A model generated the notes under the pieces. The model was not told the DNA's origin. It ran no database searches and saw only the letters and a program-made list of their open reading frames with translations. A stretch of 64,000 nucleotides of DNA from JACVRW01 sp963803085 (GTDB lineage Bacteria > Actinomycetota > Thermoleophilia > Solirubrobacterales > Thermoleophilaceae), in assembly GCA_963803085.1 (NCBI GenBank), contig CAWDLE010000023.1, positions 200,961-264,960 on the forward strand. The letters run 5' to 3'. Below, one piece after another: positions 16,136 through 24,426 of this stretch (the stretch's first letter is position 1; every line of letters starts with the position of its first letter). The position numbers were made by a program, and so were the translations under genes.

Positions 16136-17092
16136 ATGAACAAACGACTTCTAATTCTCGCGGCGCTAACGCTCGCACTGGCTGTGGTGGGGCTCGCCCC
16201 CTCAGCCGGCGTTGGCAGCCCCATAGGCGTGCAGGCCGCCAACGCCCAGGTCCCCACCGACCCGGCTGATGTGGAGGATCCGGCTGACGTGGAGGACCCG
16301 GCCGATGTGGAGGACCCGGCCGATGTGGAGGATCCGGCCGACGTGGAGGATCCGGCCGACGTGGAGGATCCGGCCGACGTGGAGGACCCGGCCGATGTGG
16401 AGGACCCCGTGGCTCCTCCCATCTCGGTTGGTGACCCGGAGGCCGACGACACGGCCGTCGGCGGACTGGACGAGACCGACGTAGGCGCGCCAGTGGATGA
16501 GACCGACACCGCGGCCCCTGAGAACCCCGGGACGGATCCCGCCACGGATCCCGCCCCTGCTACAGACCCCGAGGCTGGCCTTGACGATTCGGCCGCGGGC
16601 GGCCTGGACCAGACTGATCTCGGCGCACCGGTGGATGAGACCGACACCCCGGCGCCGGCGGACCCCGGGACGGACCCAGCTCCCGCTCCGGCTCCACCCG
16701 CTGACCCCGACGCCGGGCTTGACGATACGGCCGTCGGCGGCCTGGACGAGACCGATCTCGGCGCACCGGTGGATGGGACCGACGCCCCGACGCCTGACAA
16801 CCCCGCCCCGCCCGCACCCGCGCCCGTGACGCCGCCCGCTGCGGCTCCGCCTGCAGCGGCTCCGCCTGCGGCCAGCCCCCGCGCAACGCAGCCCAAGAGC
16901 ACAACGAAGCGCAAGAGCGCGGCCAAGAAGCGCAACGCGGCCAAGAAGCGCAAGCTGGCCCGGAAGCGCAAGCTGGCCCACAAGCGCAAGCTGGCCCACA
17001 AGCGTAAGCTGGCCCACAAGCGCAAGCTGGCCCACAAGCGCAAGCTCGCACGGAAGCGCGGGCCGGCTCGTCAGCATCGGCAGAGGCGGTAG
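16136..17092 (+). CDS. Secreted low-complexity repeat protein with basic histone-like tail
   Basis: 318 residues from ATG 16136 (ribosome site AACGGAG). A signal peptide (LLILAALTLALAVVGLAPSAG) precedes eight exact copies of the acidic hexapeptide DPADVE, then three copies of a ~40-residue acidic repeat (core AGLDD-x-A-x-GGLD-x-TDLGAPVD), a Pro/Ala-rich stretch, and a strongly basic tail built from KRKLAH units (KRKLAHKRKLAHKRKLAHK). The shape is acid-to-base, with no folded domain visible. It may be a wall- or DNA/polyanion-binding surface protein. The next gene, 8 bases downstream, carries the same long repeat. Confidence 0.8.
   Translation: MNKRLLILAALTLALAVVGLAPSAGVGSPIGVQAANAQVPTDPADVEDPADVEDPADVEDPADVEDPADVEDPADVEDPADVEDPADVEDPVAPPISVGDPEADDTAVGGLDETDVGAPVDETDTAAPENPGTDPATDPAPATDPEAGLDDSAAGGLDQTDLGAPVDETDTPAPADPGTDPAPAPAPPADPDAGLDDTAVGGLDETDLGAPVDGTDAPTPDNPAPPAPAPVTPPAAAPPAAAPPAASPRATQPKSTTKRKSAAKKRNAAKKRKLARKRKLAHKRKLAHKRKLAHKRKLAHKRKLARKRGPARQHRQRR
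16259..16402 (+). repeat. Tandem 18-bp repeat, eight copies (coding)
   Basis: Eight consecutive in-frame 18-mers of the form GAYCCGGCYGAYGTGGAG encode DPADVE. Copies differ only at third positions (C/T), so the array is likely prone to slippage and recent expansion. A second 18-bp array (unit CGCAAGCTGGCCCACAAG) encodes the basic tail near 16950-17058. Confidence 0.95.
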
Positions 17093-17099
17093 CGGGAAC

Positions 17100-17927
17100 A
17101 TGGCCCCGATATCAGGACACCTGCCGCGCCTTGGAGCTCTCGTGCTCGCGGTAGTGGTCGCCGCGGTTGCCTACTCGGTGTACGAGAGCGGTCAGTCGAC
17201 GGGGTCCACCAGCGCCTCACCGGCGCCTCGAAGCGCGGGGCTGCCGGCAGCCGACCCGACGAACGATTCGACGAAAGCCCCCGAGCCCAAGGCCAAGCCC
17301 AAGCCCAAGCCAGGCCGGGATTCAAACCGGCCACAGCATACGGCTGACGGAGGCGTCCCGATCGTGGCCAGCGAGCTCGCTTTCGCTCCCGATTCGGGGG
17401 CGGGACCAGGTCCGGGAGGGCCAGTGCTGCGGCCTGTGGCAACCAAGCCGCCCGTCAGCACGCCAGAGCGGGGCGGTGGCAACCGGGGCGGTGGCAACCG
17501 GGGCGGTGGCAACCGGGGCGGTGGCAACGGCCTGGACCGCGAGCTGCAGCGCTTGATCGACGGCCCGAGCCCTAAGCCCAAGTCGCCCGCGCCCAAGCCT
17601 GTCGCACCCGCGCCAAGCCCGAATGCGCCAGCCCCCGGCGGCACCGCTCCGACAGCCGCACCTCCGGCTCCGACGCCGGCTCCTGCCGCTGACCCGGAGG
17701 CCGGGCTCGACGACACGCCGGTCGGCGGTCTGGACCCGACCGATCTCGGGGAGCCGACCGACGAGACCAACACCCCGGTCCCTGTCGCTGCGCCTCCCGC
17801 TCCGACCCCGGCCCCGGCTCCTTCCGCTGACCCGGACGCTGGCCTCGACGATACGGGCGTCGGCGGCCTCGATCAGACGGATACCGGCGGACAGGTGGGC
17901 ACCGCGACCCCCGGCACCGCTGGGTAG
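17100..17927 (+). CDS. Low-complexity membrane-anchored or secreted protein sharing the 16136 repeat
   Basis: 275 residues starting 8 bases after the previous stop. One N-terminal hydrophobic segment (LGALVLAVVVAAVAYSVY) acts as signal or anchor. Then come Lys/Pro-rich (KAKPKPKPG), GGGNR x4, and Pro/Ala-rich stretches, and two copies of the acidic repeat seen in the preceding gene (AGLDDTPVGGLDPTDLGEP and AGLDDTGVGGLDQTDTGG). The shared repeat and tight spacing imply a common operon and function. No catalytic domain is visible. The 17928-18187 stretch downstream has no convincing gene; a short frame near 18078 (PTVDSTIPQSRELYHRF) looks protein-like but has no start. Confidence 0.75.
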   Translation: MAPISGHLPRLGALVLAVVVAAVAYSVYESGQSTGSTSASPAPRSAGLPAADPTNDSTKAPEPKAKPKPKPGRDSNRPQHTADGGVPIVASELAFAPDSGAGPGPGGPVLRPVATKPPVSTPERGGGNRGGGNRGGGNRGGGNGLDRELQRLIDGPSPKPKSPAPKPVAPAPSPNAPAPGGTAPTAAPPAPTPAPAADPEAGLDDTPVGGLDPTDLGEPTDETNTPVPVAAPPAPTPAPAPSADPDAGLDDTGVGGLDQTDTGGQVGTATPGTAG

Positions 17928-18187
17928 GAACGACGGCACAGAGCATCTGTATTGGGCTAGACCTGGCCGATTGGAGGCATGTCCCACCGACCGCACGGTC
18001 GTCGGGGGGACCCTTCAATCGAAACAACGAGAACCATGATCCGCCGACGCCGACGGATCCGCCGGTTGATGACTCTTGGAGCAGCGCGACCTGCCGACCG
18101 TCGACTCCACGATCCCGCAGAGCCGCGAGCTCTACCACCGCTTCTCCCAGGCCGCGCACAACCGCCGCGGCGGAATAACATCGTGGC

Positions 18188-18985
18188 ATGCGCGCTAGGC
18201 CTGCGGTCGCGCTCCTCTTGGCGGGCCTAATCCTCGCGCCCGTCGCTGGCGGATCGGGAGCACCGCAGCGGCGCGTCCGCGACGGCGTGACTGCCTCCTC
18301 CTGGCGACTACGACCGGGCACGCTCGTCACCCCGGAACGGCGCGTGTTCCGAATCCTCGTGACCGAGACCGCCTGCGCCAGCGGACAGCCGGCGACCGGC
18401 CGCGTCGAGGAGCCGCTGGTCATTCGCGAGCGGGCCCGTGTCCAGGTGGCGATGTTCGTGCGGCCGCTCGACGGGCCCGCCACGTGCCCCTCGAACCCGC
18501 CCACGCCCTACACCCTCCGCCTCGACCGCCCGCTCGGCGACCGCACGCTCGCCGACGGCGGCACGATCCCGCCGCGACCGGTGCGCGGGCGGCTCACACC
18601 CCGTGGCTATCAGCGGGCCATTTGGCGCGTCCTGAGCGACACCACGGAGCCGACGCGGCTCTTCACCGCGCTCGTCGTGCGTCGGAGACCGGTAGCCGAG
18701 TGCTCCCGCCTGATGCGGAACTTCACGGGCCGGGTCGGCCAGCTGCTCGGCCGTGTAGCCGGGTTGGACCCGCCACCAGCGGTAGCCGGCATCCAGCGCG
18801 AGTTCCTGGTCGCGGCCTGGAGTTCATGGCGGCGGCTTGAGAAGATCGGCGGCGACGTGACGACCGGCCGCGTTAGATGCGGCGACGACCTCAACAACCG
18901 CATCTACGGCATGCCGTCGACCGAGCGCGCCGAGCGCGCCATTGCCCGCCTGGAGCGTCGCGGCTACCGGGTGTTCGGCGAGTAG
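18188..18985 (+). CDS. Secreted protein of unknown function
   Basis: 265 residues. The signal peptide (RPAVALLLAGLILAPVAGG) is followed by a beta-rich region with two conserved-looking cysteines (TACASGQ, ATCPSNPP) around RLDRPLGDRTLADGG, and then a helical C-terminal part with two more cysteines (ECSRLMRNF, RCGDDLNNR). The four cysteines could form two disulfides outside the cell. I do not recognise a family. ATG 18188 lies after a GGCGGAAT stretch that could serve as the ribosome site. 18986-19139 downstream contains nothing I can identify. Confidence 0.75.
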   Translation: MRARPAVALLLAGLILAPVAGGSGAPQRRVRDGVTASSWRLRPGTLVTPERRVFRILVTETACASGQPATGRVEEPLVIRERARVQVAMFVRPLDGPATCPSNPPTPYTLRLDRPLGDRTLADGGTIPPRPVRGRLTPRGYQRAIWRVLSDTTEPTRLFTALVVRRRPVAECSRLMRNFTGRVGQLLGRVAGLDPPPAVAGIQREFLVAAWSSWRRLEKIGGDVTTGRVRCGDDLNNRIYGMPSTERAERAIARLERRGYRVFGE

Positions 18986-19139
18986 CGGCCTCTAGCCCTT
19001 GGGAACCCGCGACGCTGGCGTTCCCCGACTTCCTGCCGCACGGACGTCGCCTGTCGCGCCGGCTCGCCCACCGCGGGCGCGTCGTCATCAACCGTCTGCG
19101 GCGGATGCTCCAGCCTGGAGCCGTTGCATGTCGACAAGG

Positions 19140-19928
19140 TCAGCGAGAACGGAGCCGAGCAGCGTGCCCTGAGCCGAGCCGAACGACTCGGTCCACGTTT
19201 GGCGCCGCCTCCACGATCAGCCGCGACTCCGGCGGCAGTTCGATGTTCTCCCGTCCGTCGATCTGGAGCGTGAGCGCCGCGCTGTGGCGGAGGACCTTCA
19301 GAATGATGGGGTCGGCGTGGGAGAGCACCAGCGAGCCGCTGACGGCCGCGTGCGGGTCGAGAGGTGTCACGAGGACGGCCGTCGGTCTTGGCGAAACCAT
19401 CAGCCCGTCGCCTGCCTGACGGCTGATCAGATCGCCGTCCACGTGCAGCGCGACCATGGCCTTCGAACCTCCTCGGCTCCGGCTCAGAACCACATCGTCG
19501 AAGGTCAGCAGCGGGCCACCCCGCCCGAGGTGGAGGGTCAGCGCGGTCTGGGACTCGACACCGAAGTCGCCGCGCCCAAGTGCGTCAAGGCTGCGACTGA
19601 GCTGCCGGACCTCGAACTCGGTCAGCTCGCCAAGGCGGCCCTGGTTCAGCCGCAGGACCGGGATGCCGCGGGGCGCCGCCAGCCGCACGGCCTCCAGCGC
19701 AGTCGCGTCTCCGCCCACCGCCACGACCAGCTCGCTCTCCGCGGCAAGCTCTCCGCGTTCCGAGGGGTCCGCGGAGGCGAGGACCGTCGTGCCCGTGCGC
19801 CGGGCCCAGCCATGCACGGTCTCGAGCACCGGCGTGGCGTCGCGTTCTGGATGGAGAACCAGGCCGATTCGGCTCGGTGCGTGGTGGTGGCCGGGCAGCT
19901 CCTGGAGGGCGCCGGCCGTGCCGATCAT
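19140..19928 (-). CDS. NAD kinase-like protein with degenerate active-site motifs
   Basis: 262 residues with the ATP-NAD kinase layout: a Rossmann-like start (RIGLVLHPERD), GGDAT at 72-76 where the family has GGDGT, NQGRLGELTE (99-108) matching N-x-G-x-L-G-F-L-T-E, and a C-terminal beta region (DGLMVSPRPTAVLVTPLDPH) where active enzymes have the T-P-T-G-S-T-A-Y block. The Gly-to-Ala change and loss of the GSTAY block suggest it no longer makes NADP or has changed substrate. The housekeeping NAD kinase would be elsewhere. It overlaps the LysR stop by 4 bases (ATGA), so it is co-translated with that regulator and may sense a nucleotide. Confidence 0.7.
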   Translation of the reverse strand: MIGTAGALQELPGHHHAPSRIGLVLHPERDATPVLETVHGWARRTGTTVLASADPSERGELAAESELVVAVGGDATALEAVRLAAPRGIPVLRLNQGRLGELTEFEVRQLSRSLDALGRGDFGVESQTALTLHLGRGGPLLTFDDVVLSRSRGGSKAMVALHVDGDLISRQAGDGLMVSPRPTAVLVTPLDPHAAVSGSLVLSHADPIILKVLRHSAALTLQIDGRENIELPPESRLIVEAAPNVDRVVRLGSGHAARLRSR

Positions 19929-20857
19929 GCCGCGAGCGAGACCGCGGGGCGGGAGGTTGGGACGGCGTTGGAGCTGCTGGCGCGGTCGAGAGCGCGCAGG
20001 AACCCTGCCGTGGCCAGGCTGTTCGCGTCACGATCGGTGAGAACCACGCTCTCGAAGGCGGGCTCGACTCCCTCGAGCGGGACGAAGCGTACGCCGGGAG
20101 CGACGTAGCGCTCGGCGGCCGACTCGGGGAGCAGCGCGATGCCGGCCCCGGAGGCCACCGCGAGCAGTGCGTGCTCCACGTTCGGCTCTCCGACTTCGGT
20201 GAGCGTCGGCGATAGCCCGGCGTCGCGGCAGATCGAGACGACGGCGTTGTGGAAGGCCGGGTTCGTTTCGCGCGGAAGGGTCACGAGTCGCTCGGGCGCG
20301 AGGCGCTGGAGCGAGATCGCCGTATCCACGGCGAGGGGGTGCGTGACCGGCAGCGCGGCAACGGCGCTCTGGTGACCCACGGCCGTGGCGCGAAGGCCGT
20401 TCGCCGGCGCGGGAAGTCCCACCACCGCGGCATCGAGCCGCTGTGCGCGGACGTCCGCGATCAGGCGGAGGGTCGGCCCGGTCTCGAGCGAGATCTGCAC
20501 ACGCGGAGAGCTCGTCACGAGCTGCTGCATCGCCCGGGACACCGTGCGCGGCAGGGAGTCCGGCACGTAGCCGATCCGCAGGCGCGTGGTGGCCTGGTCC
20601 CGAGCGTTGCGTGCGGCTGCCTGGGCCACGTCGGCCTGGTGCAGCACGCGCCTTGCCTCCTCGAGCATCGCGTTACCGGAATCGGTGAGTGAGACGCTGC
20701 GCTGCGTCCGGTCGAAGAGCCGGACGCCCAGCTCCTCCTCGAGCTTGCGCACCTGCTCGCTGACCGCGGGCTGTGCCACATGCAGGCGCTCGGCGGCTCG
20801 GCGGAAGTGGAGCTCTTCTGCGACAGCTACGAAGTACCTAAGGTGGCGAAGTTCCAT
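19925..20857 (-). CDS. LysR-family transcriptional regulator
   Basis: 310 residues from ATG 20857 (MELRHLRYFVAVAEELHF), the canonical LysR start; longer in-frame starts would add an unrelated tail. The winged HTH (AAERLHVAQPAVSEQVRKLE, then LGVRLFDRTQRSVSLTDSG) and the type 2 periplasmic-binding effector domain are complete. Only one cysteine lies in the effector domain (SICRDAG), so it is not an OxyR with a redox Cys pair despite lying next to catalase. It is 169 bases downstream of catalase on the same strand and overlaps the NAD kinase-like gene by 4 bases. Confidence 0.95.
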   Translation of the reverse strand: MELRHLRYFVAVAEELHFRRAAERLHVAQPAVSEQVRKLEEELGVRLFDRTQRSVSLTDSGNAMLEEARRVLHQADVAQAAARNARDQATTRLRIGYVPDSLPRTVSRAMQQLVTSSPRVQISLETGPTLRLIADVRAQRLDAAVVGLPAPANGLRATAVGHQSAVAALPVTHPLAVDTAISLQRLAPERLVTLPRETNPAFHNAVVSICRDAGLSPTLTEVGEPNVEHALLAVASGAGIALLPESAAERYVAPGVRFVPLEGVEPAFESVVLTDRDANSLATAGFLRALDRASSSNAVPTSRPAVSLAA

Positions 20858-20887
20858 GGGATGAATGGTCGCCGACGGCGCCGCGCG

Positions 20888-20909
20888 TGTCGTCGGGCAC
20901 CAGGCGACT
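20888..20909. repeat. Imperfect palindromic repeat, copy 1
   Basis: A 22-base unit running TGTCGTCGGGC-ACCAGGCGACT that recurs at 31218-31239 with two substitutions (20 of 22 identical). It is nearly self-complementary around its centre (GTCG...CGAC). It lies in the intergenic gap between catalase and LysR. It resembles a REP-type extragenic palindrome. Confidence 0.4.
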
Positions 20910-21026
20910 CTGTTACTGCCACACAGGACGTAGACGCGTACGCGCGTGTACGCGGCGCGCACTACGCCGCCGCGCGGGCATCGAGGGCAAAAAGCCCCGA
21001 ACGGCGCTCGCAAGGCGATCCACGCG

Positions 21027-22535
21027 TCAGGGGGCCGTCTGCGACGCCTGGTCGACGCCTGGCCCGGCGCCGTTGCCGTCGGACTGGCTGAGGCCGGCGG
21101 CGACACGCGCCCCGAGCTCGGGGTCGACGTTCGTCCAGTAGCCGATCACGCGCTCCTGCACCTCGCCCGACACGCCGTCGCTCGCGTGGGCCACGATGTT
21201 CGTGACGAGGTGCTCACGGTCGGTCTCGGACATCACCTCGCGGTAGAGCGTCCGGGGCTGGACGAAGTCGTCGTCGTCGGCATGCGGCTCGTACTCGTAG
21301 CGACCCATTTCGCCCGCCTCGACCCACCAGCCGGGTAGCTCCTTGCTGGGGTCCGCCTGCGGCCCGCCGTACGAGTTGGGCGAGTAGACGGGCTGGGCTC
21401 CGTTATGCCAGTAAGTCATCGGCCCGTCCTTGTTGTAGGAGTGCACGGGGCATTTCGGCGCATTGATCGGCAGCTGCTCGTAGTTGGCGCCGATGCGGTG
21501 CAGGTGCGTGTCGTGGTAGGAGAAGATGCGCCCCATCAGCATCTTGTCCGGGCTCAGGCCAATCCCGGGCACGAGCCGCGAGGGAGCGAAACCGGCCTGG
21601 TCGACCTCCGCGAAGTGGTTCTCCGGGTTGCGGTCGAGCACCATGCGGCCGATCGTGATCGGCGGGTAGTCCGAATGCGGCCAGGCCTTGGTGAGGTCGA
21701 ACGGGTTGAACCGGTAGGACGCCGCCTCCTTGAACGGCATGATCTGCATCTCGAGCCGCCACTCCGCCGCATCGCCCGCGGCGAGCGCGTCCCACAGGTC
21801 ACGACGGAGGAAGTCGGGGTCCTCGGACACCATCGCGTCCGCCTCGGCCAGGGTGAAGTTCTCGATGCCCTGGACGGTCTTGAAGTGGTACTTGACCCAG
21901 AACCGCTCGCCGGCCGCGTTCATCCACGAGTAGGTGTGGCTGCTGTAGCCGTTCATGTGCCGGTAGCTGCGCGGCGTGCCGCGGTCGGACATCAGGATCG
22001 TGACCTGGTGGGCGGTCTCAGGCGACAGCGTCCAGAAGTCCCACTGCATGTCGTTCGACCTCAGCCCTGTGTCGGGCATGCGCTTCTGCGAGCGGATGAA
22101 GTCCTCGAACTTGATCGCGTCGCGCACGAAGAACGTCGGCGTGTTGTTGCCAACGAGGTCGTAGTTCCCCTCGTCGGTGTAGAACTTGAGCGCGAAGCCA
22201 CGCGGGTCGCGGACCGTGTCCGCGCTCCCGAGCTCACCCGCGACCTGGGAGAAGCGCGCGAACATCGGCGTGCGCTTCCCAACCTCGGACAGGAAGCTCG
22301 CGTTCGTCCACTGGCTCACGTCCTCCGTGACCTCGAAGAACCCGTGCGCGCCGCTGCCCTTTGCGTGAACGACCCGCTCGGGGACGCGCTCGCGGTTGAA
22401 ATGCTGCATCTTCTGAACCAGATGAGCGTCGTGCAGGACGGTCGGTCCGTTCGGCCCGACGGTCAGCGAATGGTCATCGCTTGAGACCGGGATGCCGGAG
22501 TCGTTCGTGGTGGTCGGGGGACGCCTATCGCTCAT
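21027..22535 (-). CDS. katA: Monofunctional haem catalase
   Basis: 502 residues, the length of small-subunit (clade 3) catalases. It breaks hydrogen peroxide into water and oxygen in the cytoplasm. Visible landmarks: RVVHAKGSGAHGFFEVT holding the catalytic His, GNNTPTFFVRDAIKFEDF with the distal Asn/Phe region, and the proximal haem ligand Tyr in GRIFSYHDTHLHRIG. The C-terminal helical region (LVTNIVAHASDGVSGEVQERVIGYWTNVDPELG) is standard. The start MSDRRPPTTTNDSG is typical of the family. It follows a decayed DUF1275 gene; the LysR gene lies downstream. Confidence 0.98.
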   Translation of the reverse strand: MSDRRPPTTTNDSGIPVSSDDHSLTVGPNGPTVLHDAHLVQKMQHFNRERVPERVVHAKGSGAHGFFEVTEDVSQWTNASFLSEVGKRTPMFARFSQVAGELGSADTVRDPRGFALKFYTDEGNYDLVGNNTPTFFVRDAIKFEDFIRSQKRMPDTGLRSNDMQWDFWTLSPETAHQVTILMSDRGTPRSYRHMNGYSSHTYSWMNAAGERFWVKYHFKTVQGIENFTLAEADAMVSEDPDFLRRDLWDALAAGDAAEWRLEMQIMPFKEAASYRFNPFDLTKAWPHSDYPPITIGRMVLDRNPENHFAEVDQAGFAPSRLVPGIGLSPDKMLMGRIFSYHDTHLHRIGANYEQLPINAPKCPVHSYNKDGPMTYWHNGAQPVYSPNSYGGPQADPSKELPGWWVEAGEMGRYEYEPHADDDDFVQPRTLYREVMSETDREHLVTNIVAHASDGVSGEVQERVIGYWTNVDPELGARVAAGLSQSDGNGAGPGVDQASQTAP

Positions 22536-22973
22536 TGGGAACCTCTTGGTCGATCCAGCGTGCAGGATTCAGGCCGGCGAGCTGCTTCCATCTCCGCCCC
22601 TCAAGTTGGTGTGCTTGCAACGTACGGCGGCGGGTCGACCCGATCGATTGGAACTCGTGATCATGCGAAAGCAGACCCGCGATGGCGTTCGTGACGACGC
22701 CGGGGATGCGCAACGCGAACACCGCCGCTCCCTGGATTCCCATGGCGGCCGCTCCCAGCGCGACGAGCACGATCCGGCTGGCCGAGTTGCCGGTGGACTC
22801 GCCCAACAGCTGGGCGTCACCCTCTCCACTCCAAGCCCCAGGAAGATCAGGTTCCCCGACTGGAACGAGGTGAAGACCTTGCCGAGCGCCGTGAAGCTGA
22901 GCGCGTCCATCCAGCCGGCGAGAGCGGCGAGGAGGACGAGCAGGCTGGATTCCGCGCGGGTCACCGAATGCAC
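22525..22973 (-). pseudogene. Decayed DUF1275 (YoaK-like) membrane protein gene
   Basis: From a GTG at 22973 the frame reads a DUF1275 N-terminus (LLVLLAALAGWMDALSFTALG, then FTSFQSGNLIFLGLGV). About 15 codons later the family resemblance jumps to another frame (ESTGNSASRIVLVALGAAAM, GIQGAAVFALRIPGVVTNAIAG), which belongs near the family's C-terminus. So a frameshift and a deletion of roughly 100 codons have removed the centre; intact members are about 220-240 residues. It follows the MFS gene by two bases, so it was once part of that operon. Confidence 0.7.
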
Positions 22974-22974
22974 G

Positions 22975-24420
22975 CTAGGTGTGGCTGGCGGCGCTGCCGA
23001 TACGGCTGGGCGTTCGGTCGATATGGACCCGCTGTCGTGTGGTGGCCCCGGTCGAATGCCGGGAAAGGAACGACGCCGGGACGAAGGCGAGTGCACCTAC
23101 AGCGAGAATCCACCAGAACGGTGGGCCAAAGGCGTCCGCGGCTCCGCCAGGGATCTCGTGGGCGAGTACGACCGCTGCCAGAGCCACGCCGAGCGAGCCG
23201 CCCATTCGCTGCATCGTGTTGATGGCGCTCACGGCCCGCGTCGTGTCGGCGTCGCCGACCGCCGCGGAGACGCCTGCCATCGCGGGCATCAGTGACGCGC
23301 CGATGCCGAGACCGCGGAGCACGAGCGCTCCGGCGAGCAGGGGGTACGGCGTGGACGCGTCCGCAAGCGCGAATGGCAGCGTGCCAAGCAACAAGAGCGC
23401 CAGCCCCAAGGGGACCACCCGGGCGGGGCCGAAGCGATCGGTGGCCCGCCCGGCGAACGGCATCATCATCGCGGCACCGATGCCCTGGGGAGCGATGAGC
23501 AGGCCCGCGTCGAGGGCACCCTGCCCTCGGACGCTCTGGTAGTAGAGCGGAAGCAGGAACATCGCCCCGAACAGGTTCATGCCGAGGCATAGGGCGGTGC
23601 CCGCGGTGCCGGCAAAGGCTGGCCGCCCGAAGAGGCGCACGTCGATCAGGGGATTCGACGCACGCCGGGCGTGGATCACGAAGGCAGCGACCAACGCCAT
23701 GCCCGCCAGCATTGGCGCGAACGCCCGGACCCCAGCCGCGCCGCCGTTGGAGATCGAAGCGAGGCCGTAGACCAGCCCGGCCAGCCCGGGCGCAAGGAAG
23801 GCGAAGCCCCTCAAGTCCAGGCGGTCACCGCGGTCGGGTGGGTGCGTCGGAAGGTGGCGTGCGGCGAGCACCAGTGCAAGCGCGCCGACTGGGACGTTCA
23901 CATAGAAGATCCAGCGCCAGCCGCCGTCCTGCACGAGCAACCCGCCCAGGACGGGCCCCAGCGCGGGCCCGAGCAACTGGGCGATTCCGAGGATCCCCAG
24001 CGCTCGCCCGACGCGACCCGGGCCGGCTGCCCGGACCAGCATCGCCATGCCGACGGGCAGGATCATGCCGCCTCCGAAACCCTGGAGGATGCGGAACGCG
24101 ATCAGGCTGCCGAGCGACCACGAGATCCCCGCGAGTATCGATCCGGTCAGGAAGATGCTCACGGACGTCATCCAGACACGCCTGCCACCGAAGCGGGCGG
24201 ACGCCCAGCCGGAGAGCGGGATCGCCACGGCAAGCGCAAGCAGGTACGCGCTCGCCACCCAGTGGACTTCTGTGACGGACACGCCGAAGTCGCCGGCCAG
24301 ATCGTGAAGCGCGACGTTGACGCTCGTCGTGTCGACCATCGACATGACCGAGCCCAGCACGACGGTCAGGCCGACCCACCGGGTCGCGGAGTCGAGGCGA
24401 TCCGGCGGGCCCCCGGTCAT
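22975..24420 (-). CDS. DHA2-family MFS drug/proton antiporter
   Basis: 481 residues with 14 predicted membrane segments, as in EmrB/QacA pumps that export drugs in exchange for protons. Motif A-like loop SGWASARFGGRRVWM, motif B-like region FRILQGFGGGMILPVGMAML, and motif C-like GIAQLLGPALGPVLGGLLV are clear; motif D1 near the start (VMSMVDTTSVNVAL) has the acidic residue in helix 1. It starts six bases after the OsmC-like gene and seems to be in one operon with it and the decayed DUF1275 gene. Substrate unknown. Confidence 0.95.
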   Translation of the reverse strand: MTGGPPDRLDSATRWVGLTVVLGSVMSMVDTTSVNVALHDLAGDFGVSVTEVHWVASAYLLALAVAIPLSGWASARFGGRRVWMTSVSIFLTGSILAGISWSLGSLIAFRILQGFGGGMILPVGMAMLVRAAGPGRVGRALGILGIAQLLGPALGPVLGGLLVQDGGWRWIFYVNVPVGALALVLAARHLPTHPPDRGDRLDLRGFAFLAPGLAGLVYGLASISNGGAAGVRAFAPMLAGMALVAAFVIHARRASNPLIDVRLFGRPAFAGTAGTALCLGMNLFGAMFLLPLYYQSVRGQGALDAGLLIAPQGIGAAMMMPFAGRATDRFGPARVVPLGLALLLLGTLPFALADASTPYPLLAGALVLRGLGIGASLMPAMAGVSAAVGDADTTRAVSAINTMQRMGGSLGVALAAVVLAHEIPGGAADAFGPPFWWILAVGALAFVPASFLSRHSTGATTRQRVHIDRTPSRIGSAASHT

Positions 24421-24426
24421 TTTGAG

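Noticed and set aside
16259..16402. Regular repeats as a possible CRISPR array
   Set aside because: The units are contiguous in-frame 18-mers with no spacers and encode DPADVE; this is a coding tandem repeat.
18078..18187. Protein-like short frame PTVDSTIPQSRELYHRF downstream of the repeat proteins
   Set aside because: There is no start codon or ribosome site and no family; too short to call a gene or remnant with confidence.
19925..20857. LysR regulator as OxyR because it neighbours catalase
   Set aside because: The effector domain has only one cysteine, so the OxyR disulfide switch is absent.
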